From: Bryobacteraceae bacterium
Lineage (GTDB): Bacteria; Acidobacteriota; Terriglobia; Bryobacterales; Bryobacteraceae
Direction: 5' to 3'
DNA length: 64,000 nt
NCBI GenBank assembly: GCA_026002875.1
Contig: BPGE01000001.1
Location: 1,612,001-1,676,000, forward strand
The notes beneath the pieces are model-generated. The model was not told the origin of the DNA. It was given only the letters and a program-made list of their open reading frames with translations, and did no database searches. Both the position numbers and the translations under genes were made by a program. Positions 33,884 through 42,793 of this stretch are shown here, piece by piece (the stretch's first letter is position 1; every line of letters begins with the position of its first letter).

Positions 33884-36800
33884 ATGGTCAAGATGACAAA
33901 CAGGGGTCTTGCCGCCGCCGCGGCTCTCTCCGCCTTTCTTGCCGCTGTCATCCTGAGTTTCGCCCAGGCGGGCTCCGAACAGCGCGAAGAGCGCCTTCAG
34001 CGCCTCCGCACCCTCGGCAAAGCCTATTACGAAAACCCCACCACCCAGAATGAAGCGGTCGAACAGTTCCGGTTGGTCGTGGAGATGAACCCCGGCTCTC
34101 TCATCGACCAGCTCAACTACGGCCTGGCCCTCCTCCGCGCCGGCAAAGTCGCCGATGGCGTGCACATCCTGGAAGAAGTCCAGAAAAAAGACCCCTCCAT
34201 TCCCCACACGTGGTTCAACCTCGGCATCGAATACAAGCGCATGGGCGAGCCTCTGAAGGCCATCGCCCAGCTCGAACAGATGGCCCGCCTCGTTCCCGAT
34301 GAACCCATCACCCACTACAACCTCGGCGTCCTCTACAAGGCCGAAGGCCGCATCGACGATGCCAACGCCAAATTCGAGCTCGCCGCGCAGCTCGATCCCA
34401 ACTTCGCCGCGCCTCATTTCCAGCTTTTCAACTACTACCGCCAGCGCGGAGACCAGGAAAAGGCCAGGGAAAAACTGGCGAAATTCCAGGATCTGAAGCG
34501 CCGCCACGAGGAAGCGGGCACAGGAAATGAGGACGTTGAATGGAGCCTCTATTCCGAGATCTATGAAATCGTCCAGCCCGCTCCGCCCGACGCGCCTCCG
34601 GCCGAAATCCGTTTCGCCTCCCAGCCGTTGCCCGGCAAAGCCGGCGCCAATCCGCGTTTCATCGTGCTCGATTACGACGGCTCAGGCCAGGCAGACCTGC
34701 TTGCCGTTTCCTCCGCCGGTCTTCAGCTTTTCCGCCGCGGGGCGCAGCCTCTGGCGCAACCCGTCTTCGCGCAGCTGAAGGATGTCCACGGCGCGTTCGA
34801 AGGCGATTTCGACAACGACGGCCGCCCGGACCTCTGCGTCCTCTCCGCTCAGGGTCCCGTCATCCTGCACAACACGCCCAAAGGCTACGAAATCGCGAAA
34901 TTCCAGCTCCCCCAGGGCCGCTTTGAATTCGCCGTCTGGGTTGATTACGACCATGATTACGACCAGGATCTGATCCTGTTCGGCGAAAAAACCGTCCTCC
35001 TGCGCAACCAGCTGCCGCAGGGATTTGCCGACCGCACCGACGACATTCCTTTCATCTCCGGCAAGGCCATAGAAGCCGTCGTCACGCGGATGATCCCGGA
35101 CACCAAGTCCCACGACCTGATCGTCAGCTACGAAGGCCGGCCCGCCATGCTCTACCGCGACCGCCTCGGCGGCTTCTTCGATGCCGTCGAGCTGTCCGCC
35201 GTGACCGCCGGCGCCCGCGGTCTCACGGTCGCCGATCTCGACAACGACTCCTCCTTCGATCTCGTCTGGCGCGGCGGCGCCGCCCTCAACCGCAACGGCC
35301 GCCTCGAGGCCGCCTCGTGGCCCGCCGAAGGCCCCGCCGCATTGATCGACGCCGAGAACCGCGGCGTTCTGGACGTGGTATCGGACGGCAGCGTCCGCCG
35401 CAACGCTGGCAAAGGCGTCTTCGAGCAGCCCCGTACGGCCGGCGGACTGCCCGCAAAAGCACTGGCATGGGCCGCCGCCGATTTCGACGGCGATGGCCTC
35501 GCCGACCTCGCCGCCGTCGACGCCGAAGGCCGCATCCACCTTCTCCGCAATGAAACAAAAACGCCGCACCGCTGGTCCCGCGTCCACATCACCGGCGTCA
35601 AGAACCTCAAGCTCGCCTACAACTCCGAAGTCGAAATCAAGGCCGGTCCGTTCTACCAGAAGCAGCTCTACCGCGGCGTGCCCCTGCTGTTCGGCCTCCG
35701 CGACATATCGAGCATCGACACCGTCCGCATCACCTGGCCCAACGGCCTCATCCAGAACGAGGTCAAACAGTCGGCCGGCGCCACGCTCAAATTCCAGGAA
35801 GCCCAGCGCCTCTCCGGCTCCTGCCCCATGATCTGGACCTGGAACGGCCGCGGCTTCGAGTACATCACCGACGTCCTCGGCGTCGCCCCGCTCGGCGCCT
35901 CCGCCGGCGACGGCCAGTATTTCCCCGTCGACCACGATGAATACGTCTGGATCGATGGCCGCCGCCTCCAGCCTCTCGATGGCCGCCTCCAGGTCCGCAT
36001 CACCGAGGAACTGGCTGAAGTCAGCTACCTCGACCAGATCGAGCTCATCGCTGTCGATCACCCCGCCGAAGTCGAGATCTTCACCAATGACAAGTGGAAG
36101 TCGCCCCCGTATCCCGAGTTCCGCCTCTTCGGCGCCACCCGCCGCGTCTACCCGCAGCGCGCCCTGCTGAACGGCCGCGCCGACGTCACCGAACGCCTCC
36201 TCCGGCGCGACCGCCGCTACATCGACAGCTTCGAGCGCGACTTCCGCGGCGTCGCCCGCAAGCACTCCATCGAACTCGATTTCGGCCAGGCTGCCCCCTC
36301 CAACCGCGCCGTCCTTGTCCTCAACGGCTGGGTCGACTGGGCTGACGGCTCCACCTTCCTCCAGCAGGCCCAGTCCACGCCGGAAGGCCTCCTCCCGCCC
36401 AGCCTTCAGGCCAGGACCGACAGCGGCGAGTGGGTCACCATCCTCGAAGACATGGGCATGCCCGCCGGCAAGCCCAAGACCATCGCCGTCGATCTCACGG
36501 GCAAGTTCCCCGGACGCAGCCGCCAGCTCCGCATCGTGACCAATCTCGCTCTCTACTGGGACGAAGCGTTTCTCATCGAGGACTCCGCCGCGCCTCCCGC
36601 CCGTCTCGCCGCCGCCCGCCCGCTCGCGGCGGATCTCGGCTTCCGCGGCTTCTCGAAGCACATCGTCCACCCGCTGCGCCGCCAGCCGGAGCAGTTCTTC
36701 TACGAACCCGTCTCCCTGCGCGCTCCTTGGAATCCCACGCCCGGCCGGTATACGCGCTTCGGCGACGTGCTGGAGCTGATCACCGCCATTGACGACCGCA

Positions 36801-37090
36801 TGGTCATCATGGGCTCGGGCGACGAGCTGAAACTCGAATTCGACGCGCGCTCGCTGCCCCCGCTGCCGCGGGGCTGGCAGCGCGACTGGCTCCTCAAGGT
36901 CGACGGCTGGGCCAAAGACCGGGACGCCAATACCGCTTTCTCTCAATCCGTCGAGCCGCTCCCGTTCCACGGCATGAGCGGTTATCCGTACGGCGGCAAC
37001 GAGTCGTTCCCGTCCACTCCCGCTCACCGCGAGTGGATGGAAAAGTACAACACGCGGCCGGCCATGCGCGTCCTCCGCGCGCTGCGCTGA
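33884..37090 (+). CDS. Exported TPR / FG-GAP / ASPIC-UnbV protein
   Basis: A 1068-residue exported protein. A signal peptide or anchor (LAAAAALSAFLAAVILSFAQA) is followed by four or five TPR repeats (about 40-205: LIDQLNYGLALLRAGKVADG, TWFNLGIEYKRMGEPLKAIA, HYNLGVLYKAEGRIDDANAK), degenerate FG-GAP blades (DYDGSGQADLLAV, FDNDGRPDLCVL, ADFDGDGLADLAAV), an ASPIC/UnbV-like section (VRITWPNGLIQNEV) and about 440 further residues (SGSCPMIWTWNGRGFEYITD to the end) that form a separate conserved-looking domain of unknown role. An ATG at 33893 is an alternative start. It leads an operon with a pentaheme cytochrome and a CRTAC-like protein. Confidence 0.87.
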   Translation: MVKMTNRGLAAAAALSAFLAAVILSFAQAGSEQREERLQRLRTLGKAYYENPTTQNEAVEQFRLVVEMNPGSLIDQLNYGLALLRAGKVADGVHILEEVQKKDPSIPHTWFNLGIEYKRMGEPLKAIAQLEQMARLVPDEPITHYNLGVLYKAEGRIDDANAKFELAAQLDPNFAAPHFQLFNYYRQRGDQEKAREKLAKFQDLKRRHEEAGTGNEDVEWSLYSEIYEIVQPAPPDAPPAEIRFASQPLPGKAGANPRFIVLDYDGSGQADLLAVSSAGLQLFRRGAQPLAQPVFAQLKDVHGAFEGDFDNDGRPDLCVLSAQGPVILHNTPKGYEIAKFQLPQGRFEFAVWVDYDHDYDQDLILFGEKTVLLRNQLPQGFADRTDDIPFISGKAIEAVVTRMIPDTKSHDLIVSYEGRPAMLYRDRLGGFFDAVELSAVTAGARGLTVADLDNDSSFDLVWRGGAALNRNGRLEAASWPAEGPAALIDAENRGVLDVVSDGSVRRNAGKGVFEQPRTAGGLPAKALAWAAADFDGDGLADLAAVDAEGRIHLLRNETKTPHRWSRVHITGVKNLKLAYNSEVEIKAGPFYQKQLYRGVPLLFGLRDISSIDTVRITWPNGLIQNEVKQSAGATLKFQEAQRLSGSCPMIWTWNGRGFEYITDVLGVAPLGASAGDGQYFPVDHDEYVWIDGRRLQPLDGRLQVRITEELAEVSYLDQIELIAVDHPAEVEIFTNDKWKSPPYPEFRLFGATRRVYPQRALLNGRADVTERLLRRDRRYIDSFERDFRGVARKHSIELDFGQAAPSNRAVLVLNGWVDWADGSTFLQQAQSTPEGLLPPSLQARTDSGEWVTILEDMGMPAGKPKTIAVDLTGKFPGRSRQLRIVTNLALYWDEAFLIEDSAAPPARLAAARPLAADLGFRGFSKHIVHPLRRQPEQFFYEPVSLRAPWNPTPGRYTRFGDVLELITAIDDRMVIMGSGDELKLEFDARSLPPLPRGWQRDWLLKVDGWAKDRDANTAFSQSVEPLPFHGMSGYPYGGNESFPSTPAHREWMEKYNTRPAMRVLRALR

Positions 37091-37135
37091 CCGTCACCGG
37101 GGCTGATTTCTGGGCAATTCGGACCGCTGGGCAAC

Positions 37136-39535
37136 ATGAGAAAACAACTGTCGAAAGGCTGGATCCGCTGGACCGCGGCCGTGGTCGCCGCCGTCGTGCT
37201 GTTCCCCCTCTCCATCCGCCTCGCCTGGCCGCGCGGCGAAAAACAGATCCGCAACCCGCTCACTGTCCCTCTCTCCATGGAGGAAGAAGGCGCAGGCCCC
37301 ACGGGACCCTTCTGGCCTTCCGCCGCCAGAACCACCACCGGCGGCCTCATGCCCTCTTCCTACTTCATGGACTCGAAGCGCTGCGGCGACTGCCACGAGG
37401 AGATTTACCGCCAGTGGCAGTCCTCCATGCACCGCTGGTCGAGCTTCAACAACCGCTTCTACGCCCGCTCCATCGAACACATGCAGGAGATCAGCGGCAC
37501 CCGCGGTTCCAAGTGGTGCGCCGGCTGCCACGACCACGCCATGCTCTTCTCCGGCATGTTCGAGCGGCCCATCGCCGAACAGCTCGACACCCCCGAGGCC
37601 CACGCCGGCCTCGGCTGCGTCTCCTGCCACTCCATCGTCCACGTCGACTCCACCGCAGGCAACGGCGGTTTCACTCTCGAGTACCCCAAACTGCACACCA
37701 TCGCCGCCAGCTCCAACCCGTTCCTGCGCAACGCCCACGACCTCTTCGTCAAAGTCGAGCCTTCCCCGCACTCGCGCACGTTCATGAAGCCCTTCATGCG
37801 CACTTCCGAGTTCTGCTCCGCCTGCCACAAGGTCCACCTTGACGTCCCCGTCAACAACTACCGCTGGCTCCGCGGCTTCAACGAGTACGACAACTGGCAG
37901 GCCTCCGGCGTCAGCGGCCAGGGCGCGCGCAGCTTCTACTACCCCGAAAAATCCATGAACTGCGCCGATTGCCATATGCCGCTGGTCCCCTCCAGAGACC
38001 CGGCTGCCCGCAACGGCAAGGTGCACGATCACCGCTTCGCCGCCGCCAACACCGCCGTGCCCGCCGCCAACGGCGACGAAACGCAGATGGCTGCCGTCCG
38101 CGGCTTTCTCCAGTCTGGCTTCGTCACGGTCGACATCTTCGCTGCAAGCCCCGCGGATTCGAGCCACGGTCCCGCCATGGTCCGCCGCGCCGCCGCAGAG
38201 CCGCAGCTGATGACCACTTTCGCCGTCGGCGAAGAAGCGGAACGCGCCTCCTCCTCGGTCCTGCTGCGAGAAGTCTCGAAAATCGCCGCCCCGCTCGACG
38301 AAATCCAGCCGCAGCTCGAACCCGGCTCGTCCATCCGCCTCGATGTCGTCGTCCGCACCCGGAAAATCGGCCACTTTTTCCCCGGCGGCACGGTCGACGC
38401 CTTCGATGTCTGGCTCGAGCTCGAAGGGCTCGACGCGGATGGAAAACCGTTCTTTCATTCCGGCAGGGTCGAGCAGGACGGCAGCATCGACCCCGGCGCC
38501 CACTTCTACCGCTCTTACATGCTCGACGGCGATGGCAACCCCATCAACAAGCGCAACGCCTGGCAGGCTCGCAGCGTCCTCTACGTCCGCCTCATCCCTC
38601 CCGGCGCCGCCGACACCGTCCATTACCGCGTCCAGATCCCCAAAAATGTCCGCGGCCCGGTCACCTTCAACGCCCGTCTCAATTACCGGAAATTTTCCAA
38701 ATACTACACCGAGTTTTCCTACGCTCTGAAGCCCAAACCCGGCCAGAAAGCCGGGCTCGTCAGCCTCCATTACGACTCCCGCGAGTACGAGCCCGCCCAG
38801 GGCGTCAGAATCCCCGAAGTTCCGATCGTCACCCTCGCCCGCTCCAGCGTCACCCTGCCTGTCGCCCCGCCCGGAACCAGAACCGATTGGCGCCACTCCA
38901 CGGACCGCCGCCACTGGGAGCGCTGGAACGACTGGGGCATCGGCCACCTCCTCCAGGGCGATCTCAAGGCAGCCGAGTTCGGCTTCCTCCGTGTCACCGA
39001 AGCGCGCCCTGATTACGCTGACGGTTGGCTCAACGTCGCCCGCGCCCTCATCCAGGAGGGTGAAATCGACCGGGCAAAACTGTACATCGAGAAAGCTCTC
39101 AAACTCGACTCCTCCCTCGGCCGCGTCTGGTTCTTCAAAGCCATGGCTGAGAAAGCCGACGGCGACTACGATGCTGCACTCGCCTCGCTTCGCGAAGTCG
39201 AAAAGCGCTATCCCCGCGACCGCGTCGTTCAGAATCAGATCGGCCGCATTCTGTTTCTGAAGCGCGACTTCCAGGGCGCCGTTGCAGCTCTCCGCCGCGT
39301 CCTCGAGGTCGACACCGAGGACGTCCAGGCGCACTACAACCTGATGCTCGCTTACCGCGGCCTCGGCGACGCGGAAAACGCCCGCCGCCACGAGCTCCTT
39401 TTCCGCCGCTTCAAGGCTGACGAATCCGCCCAGGCTCTCACCGCCAAAGTCCGCATGCTCAGCCCCGAGGACAACAACGAGCGGCAGATGATCCACGAGC
39501 ACGAATCCGCCCTTCTGCCGGGAGGCCGCCGGTGA
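37136..39535 (+). CDS. Pentaheme cytochrome c with C-terminal TPR repeats
   Basis: A 799-residue periplasmic protein anchored by an N-terminal helix (about 12-30). Five CxxCH heme-attachment motifs are seen at 83-87 (CGDCH), 128-132 (CAGCH), 161-165 (CVSCH), 227-231 (CSACH) and 276-280 (CADCH), with further His residues to serve as distal ligands, in the style of cytochrome c554/c-prime. A beta-rich middle section (about 300-600) follows, and the last 200 residues are TPR repeats (DGWLNVARALIQEGEIDRAK, VWFFKAMAEKADGDYDAALA, NQIGRILFLKRDFQGAVAAL). Electron transfer in the periplasm is certain in principle; the donor and acceptor are unknown. The stop overlaps the next gene as GTGA. Confidence 0.92.
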   Translation: MRKQLSKGWIRWTAAVVAAVVLFPLSIRLAWPRGEKQIRNPLTVPLSMEEEGAGPTGPFWPSAARTTTGGLMPSSYFMDSKRCGDCHEEIYRQWQSSMHRWSSFNNRFYARSIEHMQEISGTRGSKWCAGCHDHAMLFSGMFERPIAEQLDTPEAHAGLGCVSCHSIVHVDSTAGNGGFTLEYPKLHTIAASSNPFLRNAHDLFVKVEPSPHSRTFMKPFMRTSEFCSACHKVHLDVPVNNYRWLRGFNEYDNWQASGVSGQGARSFYYPEKSMNCADCHMPLVPSRDPAARNGKVHDHRFAAANTAVPAANGDETQMAAVRGFLQSGFVTVDIFAASPADSSHGPAMVRRAAAEPQLMTTFAVGEEAERASSSVLLREVSKIAAPLDEIQPQLEPGSSIRLDVVVRTRKIGHFFPGGTVDAFDVWLELEGLDADGKPFFHSGRVEQDGSIDPGAHFYRSYMLDGDGNPINKRNAWQARSVLYVRLIPPGAADTVHYRVQIPKNVRGPVTFNARLNYRKFSKYYTEFSYALKPKPGQKAGLVSLHYDSREYEPAQGVRIPEVPIVTLARSSVTLPVAPPGTRTDWRHSTDRRHWERWNDWGIGHLLQGDLKAAEFGFLRVTEARPDYADGWLNVARALIQEGEIDRAKLYIEKALKLDSSLGRVWFFKAMAEKADGDYDAALASLREVEKRYPRDRVVQNQIGRILFLKRDFQGAVAALRRVLEVDTEDVQAHYNLMLAYRGLGDAENARRHELLFRRFKADESAQALTAKVRMLSPEDNNERQMIHEHESALLPGGRR

Positions 39536-41142
39536 TCCGCCTCGCCGCCGCCCTCGCGGCCCTCGCGCTCGCCGCGCCCGCTCCTCCGGCGCCGCGCTTC
39601 ACTGATGTGACAAAACAGGCCGGAATTGTTTTCCGCCACGACGCCCAGAAATCGGGCAAAAAGTTCCTGCCGGAAACCATGGGCGCCGGCTGCGCCTTTG
39701 CCGACCTCGACGGCGACGGCTGGCCGGACATCCTGCTCATGAACCCGCAGCCGGTGCTCTACCGCAACAACCGCGACGGCACATTCACCGATGTCACCGC
39801 CTCGAGCGGCATCCCGCGCCTGCCCCGCTGGCCCATGGGCGCCGCCGTCGGCGATTACGACAACGACGGGCGCCCCGACCTCTACCTCACCGCCCTCAGC
39901 GGCGACAGGCTTCTCCGCAACGAAGGCAATCTCCGCTTCCGCGACGTCACCGCCGCCGCCAGCATCGCCAACACGTCCTTCGGCACGTCCGCCGCCTTCT
40001 TCGATTACGACCTCGACGGACGCCTCGATCTCTTCGTCGCCAATTACGTCCAGTGGACGCCGCAGACCGATCTGTTCTGCTCCCTCGACGGCGTCAACAA
40101 GAGCTACTGCACGCCCGAGTCTTACCGCGGCGTCAGCTCCCGCCTCTTCCGCAATCTTGGCAACGGCCGATTCGCCGACGTCACGAAAGAGGCCGGCCTC
40201 TACGACCCCGCGTCGAAGTCTCTCGGCGTCGCCCTGCTCGACGTCAACAACGACGGCTGGCCCGATCTTCTGGTCGCCAACGACACGCAGCCCAACAAGC
40301 TCTACCGCAACCTGAAAAACGGCCGCTTCGTTGAAGAGGGCGTTGCCGCCGGCGTCGCCTTCGGCGAAGACGGCGTGGCCCGCGGCGCCATGGGCGTCGA
40401 CTCCGGCGACTACGACCGCTCCGGCCGAGCCCATCTCCTCATCGGAAACTTCTCCAACCAGATGCTCGGCCTCTACCGCAACGAGGGCAACGGTCTCTTT
40501 GTCGATGAAGCCCCGCGCTCCACCGTCGGCCGCGCCTCGCTCCTCCGCCTCGCCTTCGGCGTCTTCTTCTTCGATTACGACCTTGACGGCTGGCTCGATC
40601 TGTTCGCCGCCAACGGCCATATCGAAGAGGAAATCGAGCGCGTCCAGCCCAAGGTCACGTACGCCCAGCCCCCGCTGCTGTTCCGCAACCTCGGCAAAGG
40701 CCGCTTCGAAGACGTCACCACGAAGCTTGGCCCCGATCTCCAGAAGCCTCTCGTCGCCCGCGGCGCCGCCTGGGCCGACTTCGACAACGACGGCGACCTC
40801 GACATCCTCCTCACCTCCAATCACGGTCCCGCCGTGCTCTACCGCAATGACGCCCCGCCGCGCGATCACCACTGGGTCGGCTTCCGTCTCTCCGGGCGCC
40901 GCTCGAACCGCAGCGCCATCGGCGCCGTCGTCCGCATCGAAACGCCGTCGGGAAAACAGTGGGCCATGGTCAAGTCCGGCTCCAGCTACTGCTCGGCGTC
41001 CGACCTCATCGTCCACTTCGGCCTCGGCCGCGACACGGTCATCCGCTCCGTTGAAATAGAATGGCCGGGAGGGGCCCGACAGCGCCTCACCGGCGTTGCG
41101 CCGGGCCGGTATCACGTCATCGAGGAACACCCGGCATCATGA
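39532..41142 (+). CDS. CRTAC-like FG-GAP/ASPIC-UnbV exported protein
   Basis: A 536-residue exported propeller protein, GTG start at 39532 overlapping the cytochrome stop. The short leader (AAALAALALAAPAPPAP) is followed by FTDVTKQAGIVFRHDAQKSG and a chain of FG-GAP/VCBS blades with DxDxDG calcium loops (ADLDGDGWPDILLMN, DYDNDGRPDLYLTA, DYDLDGWLDLFAAN, ADFDNDGDLDILLTSN). It ends with an ASPIC/UnbV domain (RRSNRSAIGAVVRIETPSGK, SASDLIVHFGLGRDT, VEIEWPGGARQRL). It shares architecture with the CRTAC-like gene at 10.8-12.5 kb. Being embedded between a cytochrome and an isomerase-like gene suggests it is part of a periplasmic complex (inference). Confidence 0.9.
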   Translation: MIRLAAALAALALAAPAPPAPRFTDVTKQAGIVFRHDAQKSGKKFLPETMGAGCAFADLDGDGWPDILLMNPQPVLYRNNRDGTFTDVTASSGIPRLPRWPMGAAVGDYDNDGRPDLYLTALSGDRLLRNEGNLRFRDVTAAASIANTSFGTSAAFFDYDLDGRLDLFVANYVQWTPQTDLFCSLDGVNKSYCTPESYRGVSSRLFRNLGNGRFADVTKEAGLYDPASKSLGVALLDVNNDGWPDLLVANDTQPNKLYRNLKNGRFVEEGVAAGVAFGEDGVARGAMGVDSGDYDRSGRAHLLIGNFSNQMLGLYRNEGNGLFVDEAPRSTVGRASLLRLAFGVFFFDYDLDGWLDLFAANGHIEEEIERVQPKVTYAQPPLLFRNLGKGRFEDVTTKLGPDLQKPLVARGAAWADFDNDGDLDILLTSNHGPAVLYRNDAPPRDHHWVGFRLSGRRSNRSAIGAVVRIETPSGKQWAMVKSGSSYCSASDLIVHFGLGRDTVIRSVEIEWPGGARQRLTGVAPGRYHVIEEHPAS

Positions 41143-41999
41143 TTCCCAAGCTCGAGCTCGCCGCCATCACCGACGAGTTTTCCCCTGATCTGAACCCCGC
41201 CGCCACCGCCATGGCAGCCATCGGCATGACCGCCTGCGAACTGCGCGTCGTCTGGGGCAAGAACATCATGAACCTCACTGACGACGAAGTCCGCCGCGCC
41301 ATGGAAGTGCTCCAGGCCAAAGGCATCCGCGTCCTCGGCCTCTCCTCCCCGATCCTCAAGTGCACGCTGCCCGAGGGCGGGGAAGTCGACTCCCGCTTCC
41401 AGCAGGACATCTTCGGCGCCACCTTCACCATGGACGATCAGCCCCGCCTCGTCGAACGCGCCATCCAGCTGTGCGAGCTCACCGGTGCGCGTCTCGTCCG
41501 TGTCTTCTCTTTCTGGCGCACCGTCGACCCCGACCGCTGCTTCGAGCCCGCCTGCCGCGCCATCGAGAAAATCGCCGATCAGTTCAAGGCGCATGACATC
41601 ATCTGCGGCATCGAAAACGAGCACGCCTGCAACATCGGCACCGCCGCGGAAGCGGCGAAGTTCCTCGCCGCCATGCCGCACTCGCACGTGAAGCTCGTCT
41701 GGGACCCTGCCAACGCGCTCGTCGCCGGCGAGGAGCCCTACCCGTACGGCTACAGCCTGCTCCCGAAGGACCGCATCGCCCACGTCCACGCCAAGGACTG
41801 CGCCATGGACGGCCACAAGCCCGTCTGGGGTCCGCTCGGCACCCGCCACGTCGACTGGAAAGGCCAGATCGCCGCGCTGCTGCGCGACGGCTACAAGGGC
41901 GCAGTCAGCCTCGAAACCCACTGGCAGGGACCTGCCGGCAACAAGTTCGAAGCCAGCGTCATCTGCGGCTGGAACCTCCGCGGCCTCCTCGCCGCCTGA
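41139..41999 (+). CDS. Sugar phosphate isomerase/epimerase-like TIM-barrel protein
   Basis: A cytoplasmic 286-residue protein of the xylose isomerase-like TIM-barrel (AP_endonuc_2) superfamily. Recognisable are the start LELAAITDEFSPDLNPAATA, the substrate-proximal strands IICGIENEHACNIG (metal-ligand Glu), HVKLVWDPANALVAGE (Asp), RIAHVHAKDC (His) and GAVSLETHW (Glu), which together give the usual divalent-metal site. No signal peptide. The ATG overlaps the CRTAC-like stop as ATGA, so it is the last gene of the 33.9-42.0 kb operon. The substrate is likely a ketose or inositol derivative. Confidence 0.88.
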   Translation: MIPKLELAAITDEFSPDLNPAATAMAAIGMTACELRVVWGKNIMNLTDDEVRRAMEVLQAKGIRVLGLSSPILKCTLPEGGEVDSRFQQDIFGATFTMDDQPRLVERAIQLCELTGARLVRVFSFWRTVDPDRCFEPACRAIEKIADQFKAHDIICGIENEHACNIGTAAEAAKFLAAMPHSHVKLVWDPANALVAGEEPYPYGYSLLPKDRIAHVHAKDCAMDGHKPVWGPLGTRHVDWKGQIAALLRDGYKGAVSLETHWQGPAGNKFEASVICGWNLRGLLAA

Positions 42000-42071
42000 C
42001 TGCAGCCTCGCCGCGCGCCGCTGGCGCTTCGCGAAGTCTCGATCAGAAGCGGTCCCCGGTCGCGGGAGCTG

Positions 42072-42680
42072 TCACGCCTCGCCCTGGCGGGTATAGATAC
42101 GGAAGCCGAGCGCGCGCTGGAGGCCGCGGGAGCGCTCTTTGATTCGCTTGGCGATGGCCCTGATGCCCTGAAGGTCGAATGCGTGCTCCTGCATGGCCGA
42201 CAGCACGATGAGATCCATGGCGGCGGAAAGCATCCAGGGAATCTCCCTCTTGTAACCGCAAATGGCCAAAGCCTGCGTCGTTTCCAGAAACTTCCTGCGC
42301 TCCCACGGCCGGTTGTACATCGTCTCGCAGCTCCCGAAGAAGATGACCCTGCCGTTGCAGCGCCCGGCCAGTTCATCTCTGATCTCGTCCAGCGTCACGA
42401 CAGGAGACCGCGCGCCGCTGCGCAGATGAATAGCGCCCGGTTTTCCATGAAATGCCAGGTACAGAATGGGGTGGCTGTTGAACCTTTTCTGCGTCCACCG
42501 CCGCAGCAGAAACCAGAATTCTTCCGCCGTGGAGACATCGTAGTGAAAATGATCATACCGGGGCGGGCTCAACTGGTCGATCAGCCGCAGGAGGTGCTGG
42601 ATGCCGTACTGGAGGCGCGGATAGCCTAGCCACTCGCATTCGAGGCAATAGACGCCCTTGTAGAACGGTTTGCCGGGCAT
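42072..42680 (-). CDS. Small caspase/CHAT-like protein (DUF6642-like)
   Basis: A 202-residue cytoplasmic protein. The N-terminus reads FYKGVYCLECEWLG, followed by DVSTAEEFWFLLRRWTQKRF, then H78-G79 in PILYLAFHGKPG and C118 in RVIFFGSCETM. A His-Gly after one hydrophobic strand and a Ser-Cys after the next is the dyad layout of the caspase-hemoglobinase/CHAT fold, so the protein may be a cysteine protease. From memory this order of motifs matches the DUF6642 family. The ATG at 42680 is preferred over a TTG nine bases upstream. It is 113 bp downstream of the Bat-type operon on the same strand; whether it is co-transcribed is unclear. Confidence 0.7.
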   Translation of the reverse strand: MPGKPFYKGVYCLECEWLGYPRLQYGIQHLLRLIDQLSPPRYDHFHYDVSTAEEFWFLLRRWTQKRFNSHPILYLAFHGKPGAIHLRSGARSPVVTLDEIRDELAGRCNGRVIFFGSCETMYNRPWERRKFLETTQALAICGYKREIPWMLSAAMDLIVLSAMQEHAFDLQGIRAIAKRIKERSRGLQRALGFRIYTRQGEA

Positions 42681-42793
42681 GGTTCGCAATCCCCGTCGCG
42701 TTCTGTCTCACTGTACACGAACCCCGGTGACAGACGGAACCGGCAAGAGCGGACCGTCGCGGATCTGCCGGAATGGCGCGCCCGAGCCGCGCT

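Noticed and set aside
34682-37027. 781-codon open frame on the minus strand
   Set aside because: Antisense shadow of the TPR/ASPIC gene; Gly/Asp/Val-rich with no domain.
37094-39502. 802-codon open frame on the minus strand
   Set aside because: Antisense to the pentaheme cytochrome, where five CxxCH motifs prove the plus-strand frame.
42000-42071. Terminator between the convergent isomerase-like and CHAT-like genes
   Set aside because: Only a short palindrome (CTTCGCGAAG) is present, with no loop of workable size and no T-run.
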